From: a virus | IMG/VR virus record: IMGVR_UViG_3300017756_000047 | Coordinates: 1 to 34,275 of that record | DNA: 34,275 nt | Reading direction: 5' to 3' (one strand) | Part shown: positions 14,479 to 21,243 of the stretch, piece by piece | Layout: each line of letters begins with the position of its first letter | Position numbering within the stretch: the stretch's first letter is position 1 | The notes under the pieces: model-generated | The model's database searches: none | Seen by the model: only the letters and a program-made list of their open reading frames with translations | What the model was told of the DNA's origin: nothing | Position numbers and translations under genes: made by a program

Positions 14479-14664
14479 TTAAATTAAACGTTTTATATCA
14501 AATCCAGAGTTTTTAAGTTTCGTAATGTCATCAACAGTTAACCGCCCTGGATTCTCAATTTTGCTTTTAAGTGTTGGCATAGTACAACCTAAGATTGTAC
14601 AAATTTGGTATCGCTTAAATCCTAATCTTTTAAGCTCATTCCTAAAATGAATTTCAAATATCAT
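14479..14664 (-). CDS. Small helix-turn-helix protein, putative early regulator
   Basis: A 61-residue protein read almost wholly as one Cro/XRE-like helix-turn-helix: RNELKRLGFKRYQICTILGC (8-27), TMPTLKSKIENP (28-39), RLTVDDITKLKNSGFDIKRL. The pattern Q-I-x-x-I-L-G-C-T-M-P-T-L-x-x-K is the classical HTH spacing. It is the first gene of the DNA-metabolism half, downstream of the strong terminator of the tail operon, and may set the timing of this transcript. There is no sign of a divergent partner, so a lysogeny switch is not indicated. Confidence 0.7.
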   Translation of the reverse strand: MIFEIHFRNELKRLGFKRYQICTILGCTMPTLKSKIENPGRLTVDDITKLKNSGFDIKRLI

Positions 14665-14680
14665 ATATATTATTTTTACA

Positions 14681-14688
14681 CAAAAATA
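14681..14688 (-). promoter_or_regulatory. Bacteroidota -7-like box before the early genes
   Basis: TATTTTTG on the minus strand matches TAnnTTTG and ends 16 bp before the ATG at 14664, between the terminator at 14735 and the first early gene, where a promoter is expected. No TTTG is found 17-23 bp upstream, so only half of the promoter pattern is present. Confidence 0.35.
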
Positions 14689-14734
14689 AAAAAATATTTT
14701 TAAATATAAGGTTTTTTTTTAATTTATTTGCTAT

Positions 14735-14774
14735 AAAAAGGAATCCCCAAAGTGTTAGGCACTAAAGGGATTCC
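14735..14774 (-). terminator. Strong rho-independent terminator at the end of the tail operon
   Basis: On the minus strand GGAATCCC pairs perfectly with GGGATTCC, the stem continuing inward through AGTG/CACT-like pairs, and the hairpin is followed by TTTTT. It lies 26 bp after the stop of the last tail gene and is the longest hairpin I noticed. Confidence 0.92.
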
Positions 14775-14799
14775 GCAGCAAACAAGGAAAAGAAAAAAG

Positions 14800-16806
14800 T
14801 TAAAATTTTATTTTGAATGTACTAGCTTGGTCATCATCTTGATTTGGTATATGCATTATGACTTCATAAGTATTACGCTTTACATTATAAGTCATTGAAT
14901 CTAATATGCAACTTACATCTTCTCTTAAAACAGTAGCACCAAAATCAATCCATATTTTATTGTGTAACCCTATAGGTTTATTTTCTAAATTATATAATTT
15001 ACCTTCATACCTAATAGAGTTCGTTCTGTAATCGTTTATAACTTGTTGTGATATAATTTCTTCTAATGATTTAACAAAACTAGCATTATCATCTCTTGGT
15101 CGTATAGCTTGAAATATATTTGTATTTCTATAATTATTGCTTGATAATTGTAATTCGCTTAATTCTAAAACACCTGTATCATTACTTGATGTTTTAATTC
15201 TTGAATATTCAAAACCATCAATAGAAGCAAATAAAGGTGTTCTTTTGTCGCCGTCTTTAATGTCCATATTCATAGTAATATTATCATAGTAAATAGCTTC
15301 TAAATGACCACTAACAGATGTTCTCGGCTCATATAAATCAATATACAATGTGCCAGTATATGGGAAACTGCCTAAATCATAACTAAATTCTTCCCAAGCA
15401 TCTGCATGATCAGCAACTTGAGTATTTATAGTAGCAGTAGTTGTCCAACTTTCTGAACTATTATTCCAATAATATGTTGGATCAGTTGGGGGTATTGGTG
15501 ATTCATCTTCTATTCTAACTTGCCATCTAAAACTAAATTCAGTTGTACTAGAATATGATGATGTACTTTCAAAATATGAATTAATTTTTAATGTATGTCC
15601 TCTGTTTGGGTTATTGGTTGCACCATAACCTTGAGTATATGATAATGTTTTTCTTGTGTTTGTGCTAGTTTGTGTTTGATCATTTTTAAAACTATTATTT
15701 CCTTGTTTAGAAAATTCACTTGACAAAGTACCAGGCGATGTTGTGCTTGTAGATGTATAAGTTGACCAGTTAGCTAAACCATTTTCAAAACCACTATTTC
15801 CTAAAACAGTAAAATTAGTTTTTAGATATTGAGACACATTATGAGTTATATTAAATCTTTTTAATGGTCGCAAATATTCTTTTGATAAGCTATTGTCTAA
15901 AGGTGTTAGGTCACTTGGCAGCTTATATAATACATCAATATTTGATGTTGATTGATATGTGCCTTGATAATTATATATTACAAATTTAGGCAACTCAGTT
16001 CCATTAGTAACTAAACTAGATGTTTCTGATGCTCTAATGCCAGTTGGCACAGTACCACCTTGTGCTGTTGACGCACTTGCATCTTTTACAGCTTGACCAC
16101 TATAACTTGAATTATTAATTATATACCATCTACCATATGATTGAAATATCCTTGCATTTGTTATCTTAAGTATTTGTTCTAAAATATGTTTTGCATTATT
16201 TATATCTAATTTTTCTTTTTGTAGATTGTATGGTGTTATGTTTATTATATCATAAATAGAATATAATGTCGAGCTTGGATTTCTAATAAAAATATCTTGA
16301 CTAACATAAATATCAAGCTCTAAATCTAAATTATTTAAACATTCAGTTATATAATATCTACCAGTTTGAATAGATGAACTAGTTGTGCTTAAAGGCATAT
16401 CAAAACCACTTAATGTACCTAAGCCATCTAAAGCTGTTAAAGTTATTGGAAAAGGTTTAGTTGTTACTGCTTCCCTGAATGAATCTGTTACTAGCCAACC
16501 TATCCAAAATAATTGATAATTGTTGCTTGTGTCTTTATAAAAAACTTTGACTTGATATTCTCTTTCATCTTCTTCATAAAAATTATCATAATTAGTGTCA
16601 TCAGTTTCGAATAAATTTATTTTACATTCTGATCCTCTAATTGGCTCATAAAAATTATCATCACCTTGCCAAGTTATAACACATGGCTCAGCAGCACCTA
16701 CTAGGTCGTAAACAGTACCAGAATAATTGTTTTTCCAAATTTCTATTTTTTTACCATTTTCTAAATCATCAGAAAACTCTAATATGTATTTAACACCATA
16801 TGCCAT
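14800..16806 (-). CDS. Baseplate/distal tail-like protein with carbohydrate-binding-like insertion
   Basis: A 668-residue protein directly after the tape measure, where siphophages encode the distal tail and hub proteins. The N-terminal 135 residues (MAYGVKYILEFSDD, GAAEPCVITWQGDDNF, PIRGSECKINLFETDD, FWIGWLVTDSFREAVTTKPF, ALDGLGTLSGF) match a form that I associate with tail-tip proteins of Bacteroidota phages. Residues about 337-512 look like an inserted jelly-roll of the carbohydrate-binding-module type: NSGFENGLANWS at its start, many Ser/Thr/Tyr, and HLEAIYYDNITM at its end. The C-terminus returns to the hub-like part (VKSLEEIISQQVINDYR, LGLHNKIW-type strands). It would sit at the tail tip and could bind surface glycans. 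It shares one base with the tape-measure start/stop boundary. Confidence 0.7.
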   Translation of the reverse strand: MAYGVKYILEFSDDLENGKKIEIWKNNYSGTVYDLVGAAEPCVITWQGDDNFYEPIRGSECKINLFETDDTNYDNFYEEDEREYQVKVFYKDTSNNYQLFWIGWLVTDSFREAVTTKPFPITLTALDGLGTLSGFDMPLSTTSSSIQTGRYYITECLNNLDLELDIYVSQDIFIRNPSSTLYSIYDIINITPYNLQKEKLDINNAKHILEQILKITNARIFQSYGRWYIINNSSYSGQAVKDASASTAQGGTVPTGIRASETSSLVTNGTELPKFVIYNYQGTYQSTSNIDVLYKLPSDLTPLDNSLSKEYLRPLKRFNITHNVSQYLKTNFTVLGNSGFENGLANWSTYTSTSTTSPGTLSSEFSKQGNNSFKNDQTQTSTNTRKTLSYTQGYGATNNPNRGHTLKINSYFESTSSYSSTTEFSFRWQVRIEDESPIPPTDPTYYWNNSSESWTTTATINTQVADHADAWEEFSYDLGSFPYTGTLYIDLYEPRTSVSGHLEAIYYDNITMNMDIKDGDKRTPLFASIDGFEYSRIKTSSNDTGVLELSELQLSSNNYRNTNIFQAIRPRDDNASFVKSLEEIISQQVINDYRTNSIRYEGKLYNLENKPIGLHNKIWIDFGATVLREDVSCILDSMTYNVKRNTYEVIMHIPNQDDDQASTFKIKF

Positions 16807-18875
16807 TATAATATTCTATCTCTGTTTTTATTTGCCCTTTGTAATGCTACAACTAAATCTTGTCCTTTTACAGTAAATGAGCCACCAACTTGTACTTGTG
16901 ATGAACCTCTTTCACCTATCATATTTTTAAGTTTGTCTAAAGGAGCTACAACCTCTGGATTGCTTCTTGCTCCGGGATATTCACCCATTAACCCCATAGT
17001 TGGTGTACTGATTATACCACCTTTTGCAAATTTCTTTGGTTTATCTATTTTACCAAAAGCACCTTTTACTGCTACTGCAGCACCAGCAAGTAAAGCCGGT
17101 AAAACAAATGCAGCAAGTGGTCCAAATGATTTAGCAGTTGCACCAGCAGATTCAGCACCAAACCCCATAGTTGTTGCTAAAGATGCACCTATGGCAGTCA
17201 TAGCAGTTTCTATAAGAACACCAGCAAAAGTTCCTAAAGCACTTTCACCAGCTCCTAAACCAGATGCAATACTATGACCCATATTAGTAAAAGTATTTTG
17301 TATAGATTGACCCATTTGTAATCCTATTTGTTGAAAAGCTAATAATCTTTCTTTAGTGCCATCTAATTTTTGATTTAAAAAATTCCCAGCTTCTTGTAGT
17401 TTTTGATCAAATAATGGCTTACTTTTTTTCATTCCCTCAACCATTTGTGCAATTGGATCAGTACCAACAGTTGCTAATCCAAAGCCAACTTTCATGTTAG
17501 TAAATTCTTGCATTTGACTGCCATCAAAGTTTCTTATAGTTTTTTGTTCTTTTTCTTGGAAAGCACTAACAGTTTTGACTTTTCTGTCTTGGTTTTCTTT
17601 ATTAGCACCACCTTTACCATTTAAACCCTCTAAATCTTTTAATGATTTAAGTAAATCTTCATTTGCTTTAGTTAATTTATCAGTTTCTTCTGTGTTTAAT
17701 TTAGTTTCTTCGGCAGCTTCTTTTTCTGCTTTAGCTTGACTACTTAATTGTAATGCAGCAAATTTTGCAGCATTTCCACCTGATTTAAATACATTCTTTA
17801 ATGTTTGCCATCCACTAACAAGTGGTGTCATTTTTTCACTTAATTTAACTACATAAGTGATTAATCCAATTATTGCTGTGGTTATTAATACAAATGGATT
17901 TAAGAGCATTGCCATATTCAATTTTAAAAATGCAGCTTTTACAATCAATAATCCACTACCTAAAGTTGTAAAGGCACTTGTAATAAATACTATTGCTTTA
18001 GTAAATGCAGCTACAGTCAATAATACTGGACCAATTGTAGTTGCAATACCAGCTATAATCAATATTGTTTTTTTTGTTGCTGGTGATAATGCTTTAAATT
18101 TTTCTGTAAGATTTTGTATAAATACAATAAATTGTTTTGTCTTTTCTTTTAAATCAAATGCTGTTACAATTTCAGTACCTAATTCAGCAAGTGCTATATT
18201 TAAGTTGTCTCTTAATGTAGAACCTAAACCACTTAAAGTTTGGCTTAAAGTTCCCATACCATTATGAAATTTACCACCCTCTGATGTGGCATCTTGAAAT
18301 GCTTTAAGTAAAACTGGGAAAGTTACAGCACCCTCAGACACCATGCCTTTAATTTCGCTCTTTGCAACTCCCATACTATTACTAAGCATATCAATAATAG
18401 GAACACCATTATTAATAAGTTGTAGTAAATCTTGTCCCATTAATCGACCACTAGCAGCAACTTGTGAGAAAGCAACTGTTATACCTTGTAAATCACCACC
18501 ACTAACAGCAGCAATGTCTCCAATAGCTTTAAGATGACTTGCAGCTTCATCGGCACTTATACCGAATCCCATCATTGTGTTATTAGCTTTTACTAATTGA
18601 TCTAATTGAAATGGTGTACCGGCAGAAAACTTGACAAGATTCTTAAATGCTTTAGCACCCTTTTCAGCACTACCAGTTAATACATTTAAGGTAGTTTGTA
18701 GCTTTTCAAACTTTGCAGCTTGTGCAATAGCTAATCCACCTACTGCAACTAAAGGTGCTGTTAATTTGGTAGATAAACTTTTGCCTAACTTTGCTGTCTG
18801 TTTGCTAAAGTTATTTAATTTAGCTTGTGCTTGTTTAAAACCAGTTAGCTGTAAATCTAATCTTAATTTTGCCAT
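16806..18875 (-). CDS. Tail tape measure protein
   Basis: A 689-residue protein placed after the G/GT chaperone pair, as usual. The N-terminus has the TMP domain pattern: LQLTGFKQAQAKLNNFSKQT, then FEKLQTTLNVLTGSAEKGAK (56-75), LMGQDLLQLINNGVPIIDML (145-164) and SEGAVTFPVLLKAFQDAT (180-197). A long hydrophobic region lies at about 270-345, followed by a Lys/Glu/Ala coiled coil (about 378-420) and a Gly/Ala-rich hydrophobic stretch near 545-620. At the usual 1.5 Angstrom per residue this predicts a tail near 100 nm, on the short side for siphophages. No lysozyme or peptidase domain is evident. Confidence 0.93.
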   Translation of the reverse strand: MAKLRLDLQLTGFKQAQAKLNNFSKQTAKLGKSLSTKLTAPLVAVGGLAIAQAAKFEKLQTTLNVLTGSAEKGAKAFKNLVKFSAGTPFQLDQLVKANNTMMGFGISADEAASHLKAIGDIAAVSGGDLQGITVAFSQVAASGRLMGQDLLQLINNGVPIIDMLSNSMGVAKSEIKGMVSEGAVTFPVLLKAFQDATSEGGKFHNGMGTLSQTLSGLGSTLRDNLNIALAELGTEIVTAFDLKEKTKQFIVFIQNLTEKFKALSPATKKTILIIAGIATTIGPVLLTVAAFTKAIVFITSAFTTLGSGLLIVKAAFLKLNMAMLLNPFVLITTAIIGLITYVVKLSEKMTPLVSGWQTLKNVFKSGGNAAKFAALQLSSQAKAEKEAAEETKLNTEETDKLTKANEDLLKSLKDLEGLNGKGGANKENQDRKVKTVSAFQEKEQKTIRNFDGSQMQEFTNMKVGFGLATVGTDPIAQMVEGMKKSKPLFDQKLQEAGNFLNQKLDGTKERLLAFQQIGLQMGQSIQNTFTNMGHSIASGLGAGESALGTFAGVLIETAMTAIGASLATTMGFGAESAGATAKSFGPLAAFVLPALLAGAAVAVKGAFGKIDKPKKFAKGGIISTPTMGLMGEYPGARSNPEVVAPLDKLKNMIGERGSSQVQVGGSFTVKGQDLVVALQRANKNRDRIL

Positions 18876-18905
18876 CTGTTATTTTTTATCAAAAATACAA
18901 AAAAT

Positions 18906-19247
18906 CTACTCGACACTTTTATCAGCTTTTAGTTTTTCAATTCTGTTTTTAAATTTTAAATATTGTTCTTTAGTTGACTTTGGTTTGCCTTTGCCTAAAT
19001 AAACATCTTGTGGCAAAGGAAATAACTTTTCAGGTGTAATCATTTGCCCTTTCTTATTACAATTAACATTGTAAAGCATTGTGGCTAAATATCTTGTTTG
19101 TTCCCAAGCTAAATTACACTTAATCATATGAGCTTCGCCCATTAAATGATTTTCTTTCCAAGTGTTTTTCCAAAAGATATCTGGTGTTATCCCAGCTTGA
19201 CCAATATAAAAATCAAGAATGCTTTCCCAAGTCAGCTGGGTATTTAC
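18906..19247 (-). CDS. Tail assembly chaperone extension (gpT-like part of a -1 frameshift product)
   Basis: This frame is open without a stop from 19247 to 18906 (113 residues) and has no start codon before 19142, but it continues in the -1 frame from the 128-residue chaperone. With the frameshift at 19247-19253 the fusion covers 19630-18906 and has 241 residues. The extension begins VNTQLTWESILDFYIGQAG, then ITPDIFWKNTWKENHL, the ITPD-FW-TWKE pattern typical of tail chaperone second frames. The Met at 19142 is internal to this pattern (HLMGEAHM), so an independent start there is improbable. As in lambda gpG/gpGT, the long form links the tape measure to tail tube protein during assembly. Confidence 0.85.
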   Translation of the reverse strand, partial: VNTQLTWESILDFYIGQAGITPDIFWKNTWKENHLMGEAHMIKCNLAWEQTRYLATMLYNVNCNKKGQMITPEKLFPLPQDVYLGKGKPKSTKEQYLKFKNRIEKLKADKSVE

Positions 19248-19253
19248 TTTCCC
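19226..19253 (-). promoter_or_regulatory. Programmed -1 frameshift site: GGGAAAG slippery heptamer and hairpin
   Basis: On the minus strand the chaperone frame reads GAG GGA AAG TAA, so G-GGA-AAG forms an X-XXY-YYZ heptamer (19247-19253), the same heptamer as in lambda G/GT, directly before the stop. Six bases later, CCCA and TGGG (19226-19240) can form a short hairpin, at the spacing found for frameshift stimulators. The -1 frame is open for 114 codons. Confidence 0.85.
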
Positions 19254-19630
19254 TCTTTAGTAGGTTTTGTAGTTTTTTTAATATTTCTTGGCACCCCCAT
19301 ATTTAAATCATTGCCTAATATTCTTGATTCCATCATTGCATTTACTATATCATTTAACTTTTCAGAATCAAAATCTTCGAGCCAAGCACCTACTGTATAA
19401 ATATTATAATTGATTTCGTTGCCTTGTTCTTGGTCGTTTGCTAATAATGCTGAATATATTAAAGCTCTTATTGTACTAATTGAAATACCATCTGTAAAAG
19501 CATCACCTATTTTGTCTAGTGATATATTTAATTCATCAGTAAAGTTTGACCAGAAATTCATTGAGAAATGCATAGTTCGCATTTTCCCACCTATTTTTAA
19601 GGTATAGTAACCTCTTTTTTTGTTTGCCAT
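19244..19630 (-). CDS. Tail assembly chaperone (gpG-like)
   Basis: A 128-residue protein from the ATG at 19628-19630. A longer reading from 19663 adds residues that look like untranslated leader, and the chosen start MANKKRGYYTLKIGGKMRTM begins with the beta-hairpin common in this family. It continues HFSMNFWSNFTDEL, ALIYSALLANDQEQG (a helix typical of TAC_1-like proteins) and ends KKTTKPTKEGK at the frameshift site. Position between the tail tube and tape measure genes fixes the role. A fraction of ribosomes should shift into the -1 frame to make the long form. Confidence 0.85.
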   Translation of the reverse strand: MANKKRGYYTLKIGGKMRTMHFSMNFWSNFTDELNISLDKIGDAFTDGISISTIRALIYSALLANDQEQGNEINYNIYTVGAWLEDFDSEKLNDIVNAMMESRILGNDLNMGVPRNIKKTTKPTKEGK

Positions 19631-19699
19631 ATTTATATATTTATAGGGGTACAGTTTCCTCAATCCATACCCCTTTAATTTTATTAAGAATTACTTAAA

Positions 19700-20122
19700 T
19701 TATGATTTAGTAATTGCACCATTTACAGTAATTGAACCACTATAAGTTGCCGGAGATTCCATTTCAGCACTCATTTCTACTGAACTTAAAAATCCAGAAC
19801 CAGAGTACACAGCATCGCCAGTTTCAGCAGTTCCAAATTCCCATGATACAGCTCTACGAGCAATTAAGATATCAGCAAAATCAACTGGATTTGCATTGTC
19901 ATCATAAGCAATTAATCCTTCAAAGCTAATCTCACCACTTTTTACACCAGCAATAACTTCTTGAAACCCATTGCTATCTTTTGTAGTTGCCTCAGGCAAA
20001 TCATTTGAAAGTGTAAGTGTACAAGATGTTGAGTGTCCAATAGTAGTAGATGTTGCTATTGTTGTTCCATCTGTTAATTTAAGTAGTAAATCTGTTCCAT
20101 TAAATACGCCTGTTGTAGCCAT
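19700..20122 (-). CDS. Tail tube protein paralogue (TP901-1 type), second copy
   Basis: A 140-residue member of the phage major tail protein family. It aligns with the gene upstream: DLPEATTKDSNGFQEVIAGV here against DLPDATTKESLGWAEVIPGV there, then KSGEISFEGLIAYDDN against KSGIVSCECLTDYSD, and GSGFLSSVEMSAEMES against GEGFINSVDETAEFET. It begins with a typical GTDLLLKL strand. It is the copy adjacent to the chaperones, where the real tail tube gene usually is, and is possibly led by its own -7 box (20152-20159). One paralogue probably makes the tube and the other a minor form or a tail-completion ring. Confidence 0.85.
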   Translation of the reverse strand: MATTGVFNGTDLLLKLTDGTTIATSTTIGHSTSCTLTLSNDLPEATTKDSNGFQEVIAGVKSGEISFEGLIAYDDNANPVDFADILIARRAVSWEFGTAETGDAVYSGSGFLSSVEMSAEMESPATYSGSITVNGAITKS

Positions 20123-20151
20123 TTATATATTTTTAAATTATTAATCTGTAA

Positions 20152-20159
20152 CAAATATA
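20152..20159 (-). promoter_or_regulatory. Bacteroidota -7-like box before the tail tube gene
   Basis: TATATTTG on the minus strand, a full TAnnTTTG match preceded by T-rich DNA, 29 bp before the ATG at 20122. A TTTG at the -33 distance is missing. An extra promoter for an abundant structural protein is plausible; chance in AT-rich DNA is not excluded. Confidence 0.35.
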
Positions 20160-20171
20160 CAAATAAAAAAA

Positions 20172-20639
20172 TTATACATCTTCCCAGTTATCTGATATAT
20201 CTTCCCATTTTTCAAAGATGTTTTCCCAAGTTCTACCCTCACTAGGGTCAGTTATAGTAAATACACCAGTCAGGTTTATTTCTAAGTTAAAACTATTAGC
20301 AGTTTCAAACTCAGCTGTCTCATCTACTGAATTAATAAACCCCTCACCTCTAACAATTAATTTAGGATTTACATTGTCTTTGAAAATAAAAGTTGCCTTT
20401 TCTTTAGTTAGCACCATATCGGCTAACTGCTCAAAATTTAATGTATCAGAATAATCAGTTAAACATTCACAACTAACTATACCAGATTTGACACCCGGAA
20501 TAACTTCTGCCCAACCTAAACTTTCTTTAGTTGTAGCATCTGGTAAATCTACATTAATGTTAAAGCTAGTGCTTTTAGAATGCCCTACAACTGTTGTATC
20601 TTTTAATAACAGAAAGCTAGTGGCATTAATAAGTGCCAT
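20172..20639 (-). CDS. Tail tube protein paralogue (TP901-1 type), first copy
   Basis: A 155-residue tail tube-like protein, homologous over its whole length to the 140-residue product downstream. Shared landmarks are the GHSKSTSFNINVDLPDATTK region (residues 19-38), EVIPGVKSGIVSCECL (45-60), and GEGFINSVDETAEF (98-111). It differs by a C-terminal extension after TDPSEGRTWE that is built of an imperfect Trp-Glu repeat: WENIFEKWEDISDNWEDV (about 138-155). It starts 1 bp after the stop of the coiled-coil gene. Function as the main tube protein or as a minor tail ring is open. Confidence 0.82.
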   Translation of the reverse strand: MALINATSFLLLKDTTVVGHSKSTSFNINVDLPDATTKESLGWAEVIPGVKSGIVSCECLTDYSDTLNFEQLADMVLTKEKATFIFKDNVNPKLIVRGEGFINSVDETAEFETANSFNLEINLTGVFTITDPSEGRTWENIFEKWEDISDNWEDV

Positions 20640-20640
20640 T

Positions 20641-20880
20641 TTATTCTTCTTCTAAGGGAGTGATTTCGCCAGTATCAATATTTAAAGAACCTTTACCATA
20701 TTTATCTTCAATCTCTTTAACTTTGTCTTGTTGCTCTTTAATTGATTCTTTGTGTAAATTAACAAGATCATCAATTGAATTATATGCAACTACTCTTGCA
20801 CCTATTTCAATAAGAATTTGATTTGGCTTTGAAATTGTTTCTTTGAGTTCTTGTAACTCTTTTTCTTCTAGTTTGCTCAT
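20641..20880 (-). CDS. Small coiled-coil protein, 79 aa
   Basis: Almost entirely helical and charged: LEEKELQELKETISKPNQIL, then a segment IEIGARVVAYNSIDDLVNLH, KESIKEQQDKVKEIEDKYGK, ending GSLNIDTGEITPLEEE. The last part (KYGKGSLNIDTGEI) is a form I recall at the end of small coiled-coil proteins encoded beside tail genes of many phages; function unknown. It lies between the fibre-linked gene and the tail tube pair in the tail operon. Confidence 0.78.
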   Translation of the reverse strand: MSKLEEKELQELKETISKPNQILIEIGARVVAYNSIDDLVNLHKESIKEQQDKVKEIEDKYGKGSLNIDTGEITPLEEE

Positions 20881-20900
20881 TATATATATTTATTTAATTA

Positions 20901-21224
20901 TTAATCCCAGTCAGGTTTTAAATATTCATCAACTGGATTTTTTATTAAGTTTATTTCTTGATCTAAATTTTGTTTCATACCCTCAACATTTAAATCTGCT
21001 TCTAACCATCCAACAACATCTTCTTTTGTTAAATCTTCATAAGGTATGAAATTGTCTGGATCATATTCAACACCAATACAACCAATTATGTCTCTAACAA
21101 TTTTTGGATCAGAATCATCCTCTGCATAAAACCTATAATGTACAGTATAAATTACATTATCCAAGTCGTTTTCTTTAATTTTTGCATCTAGTTGCACTAT
21201 TTTCCAATGATATGTATTAGCCAT
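20901..21224 (-). CDS. Conserved phage protein of unknown function (DUF7936-like), 107 aa
   Basis: A soluble acidic protein beginning YHWKIVQLDAKIKENDLDNV and continuing IYTVHYRFYAED, GCIGVEYDPDNFIPYEDLTK, DVVGWLEADLN, ending near YLKPDWD. The pattern (W-x-I-x-x-L-D, then a beta segment V-x-Y-R, later F-x-P-Y-E-x-L-T and V-x-x-W-L-E) is one I know from small phage proteins next to tail fibre genes, labelled a DUF. It starts 19 bp after the fibre stop and may help fibre assembly, but nothing in the sequence proves this. Confidence 0.7.
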   Translation of the reverse strand: MANTYHWKIVQLDAKIKENDLDNVIYTVHYRFYAEDDSDPKIVRDIIGCIGVEYDPDNFIPYEDLTKEDVVGWLEADLNVEGMKQNLDQEINLIKNPVDEYLKPDWD

Positions 21225-21243
21225 AATTTATTTTTTTACAAAT

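Noticed and set aside
14479-14664. A lysogeny control region
   Set aside because: Only one small HTH gene is present, with no divergent gene, integrase or attachment-like repeat anywhere in the circle.
17857-18267. A 136-codon open frame on the plus strand
   Set aside because: It lies wholly antisense to the tape measure gene and reads as low-complexity Ile/Asn/Val, typical of a shadow frame in AT-rich DNA. The same holds for plus-strand frames at 6232-6627, 16933-17277, 18631-19002 and 33315-33701.
18906-19142. An independent 78-residue gene starting at 19142
   Set aside because: The same frame is open upstream to the slippery heptamer and carries conserved-looking sequence there, so it is better read as the second part of a frameshift product.
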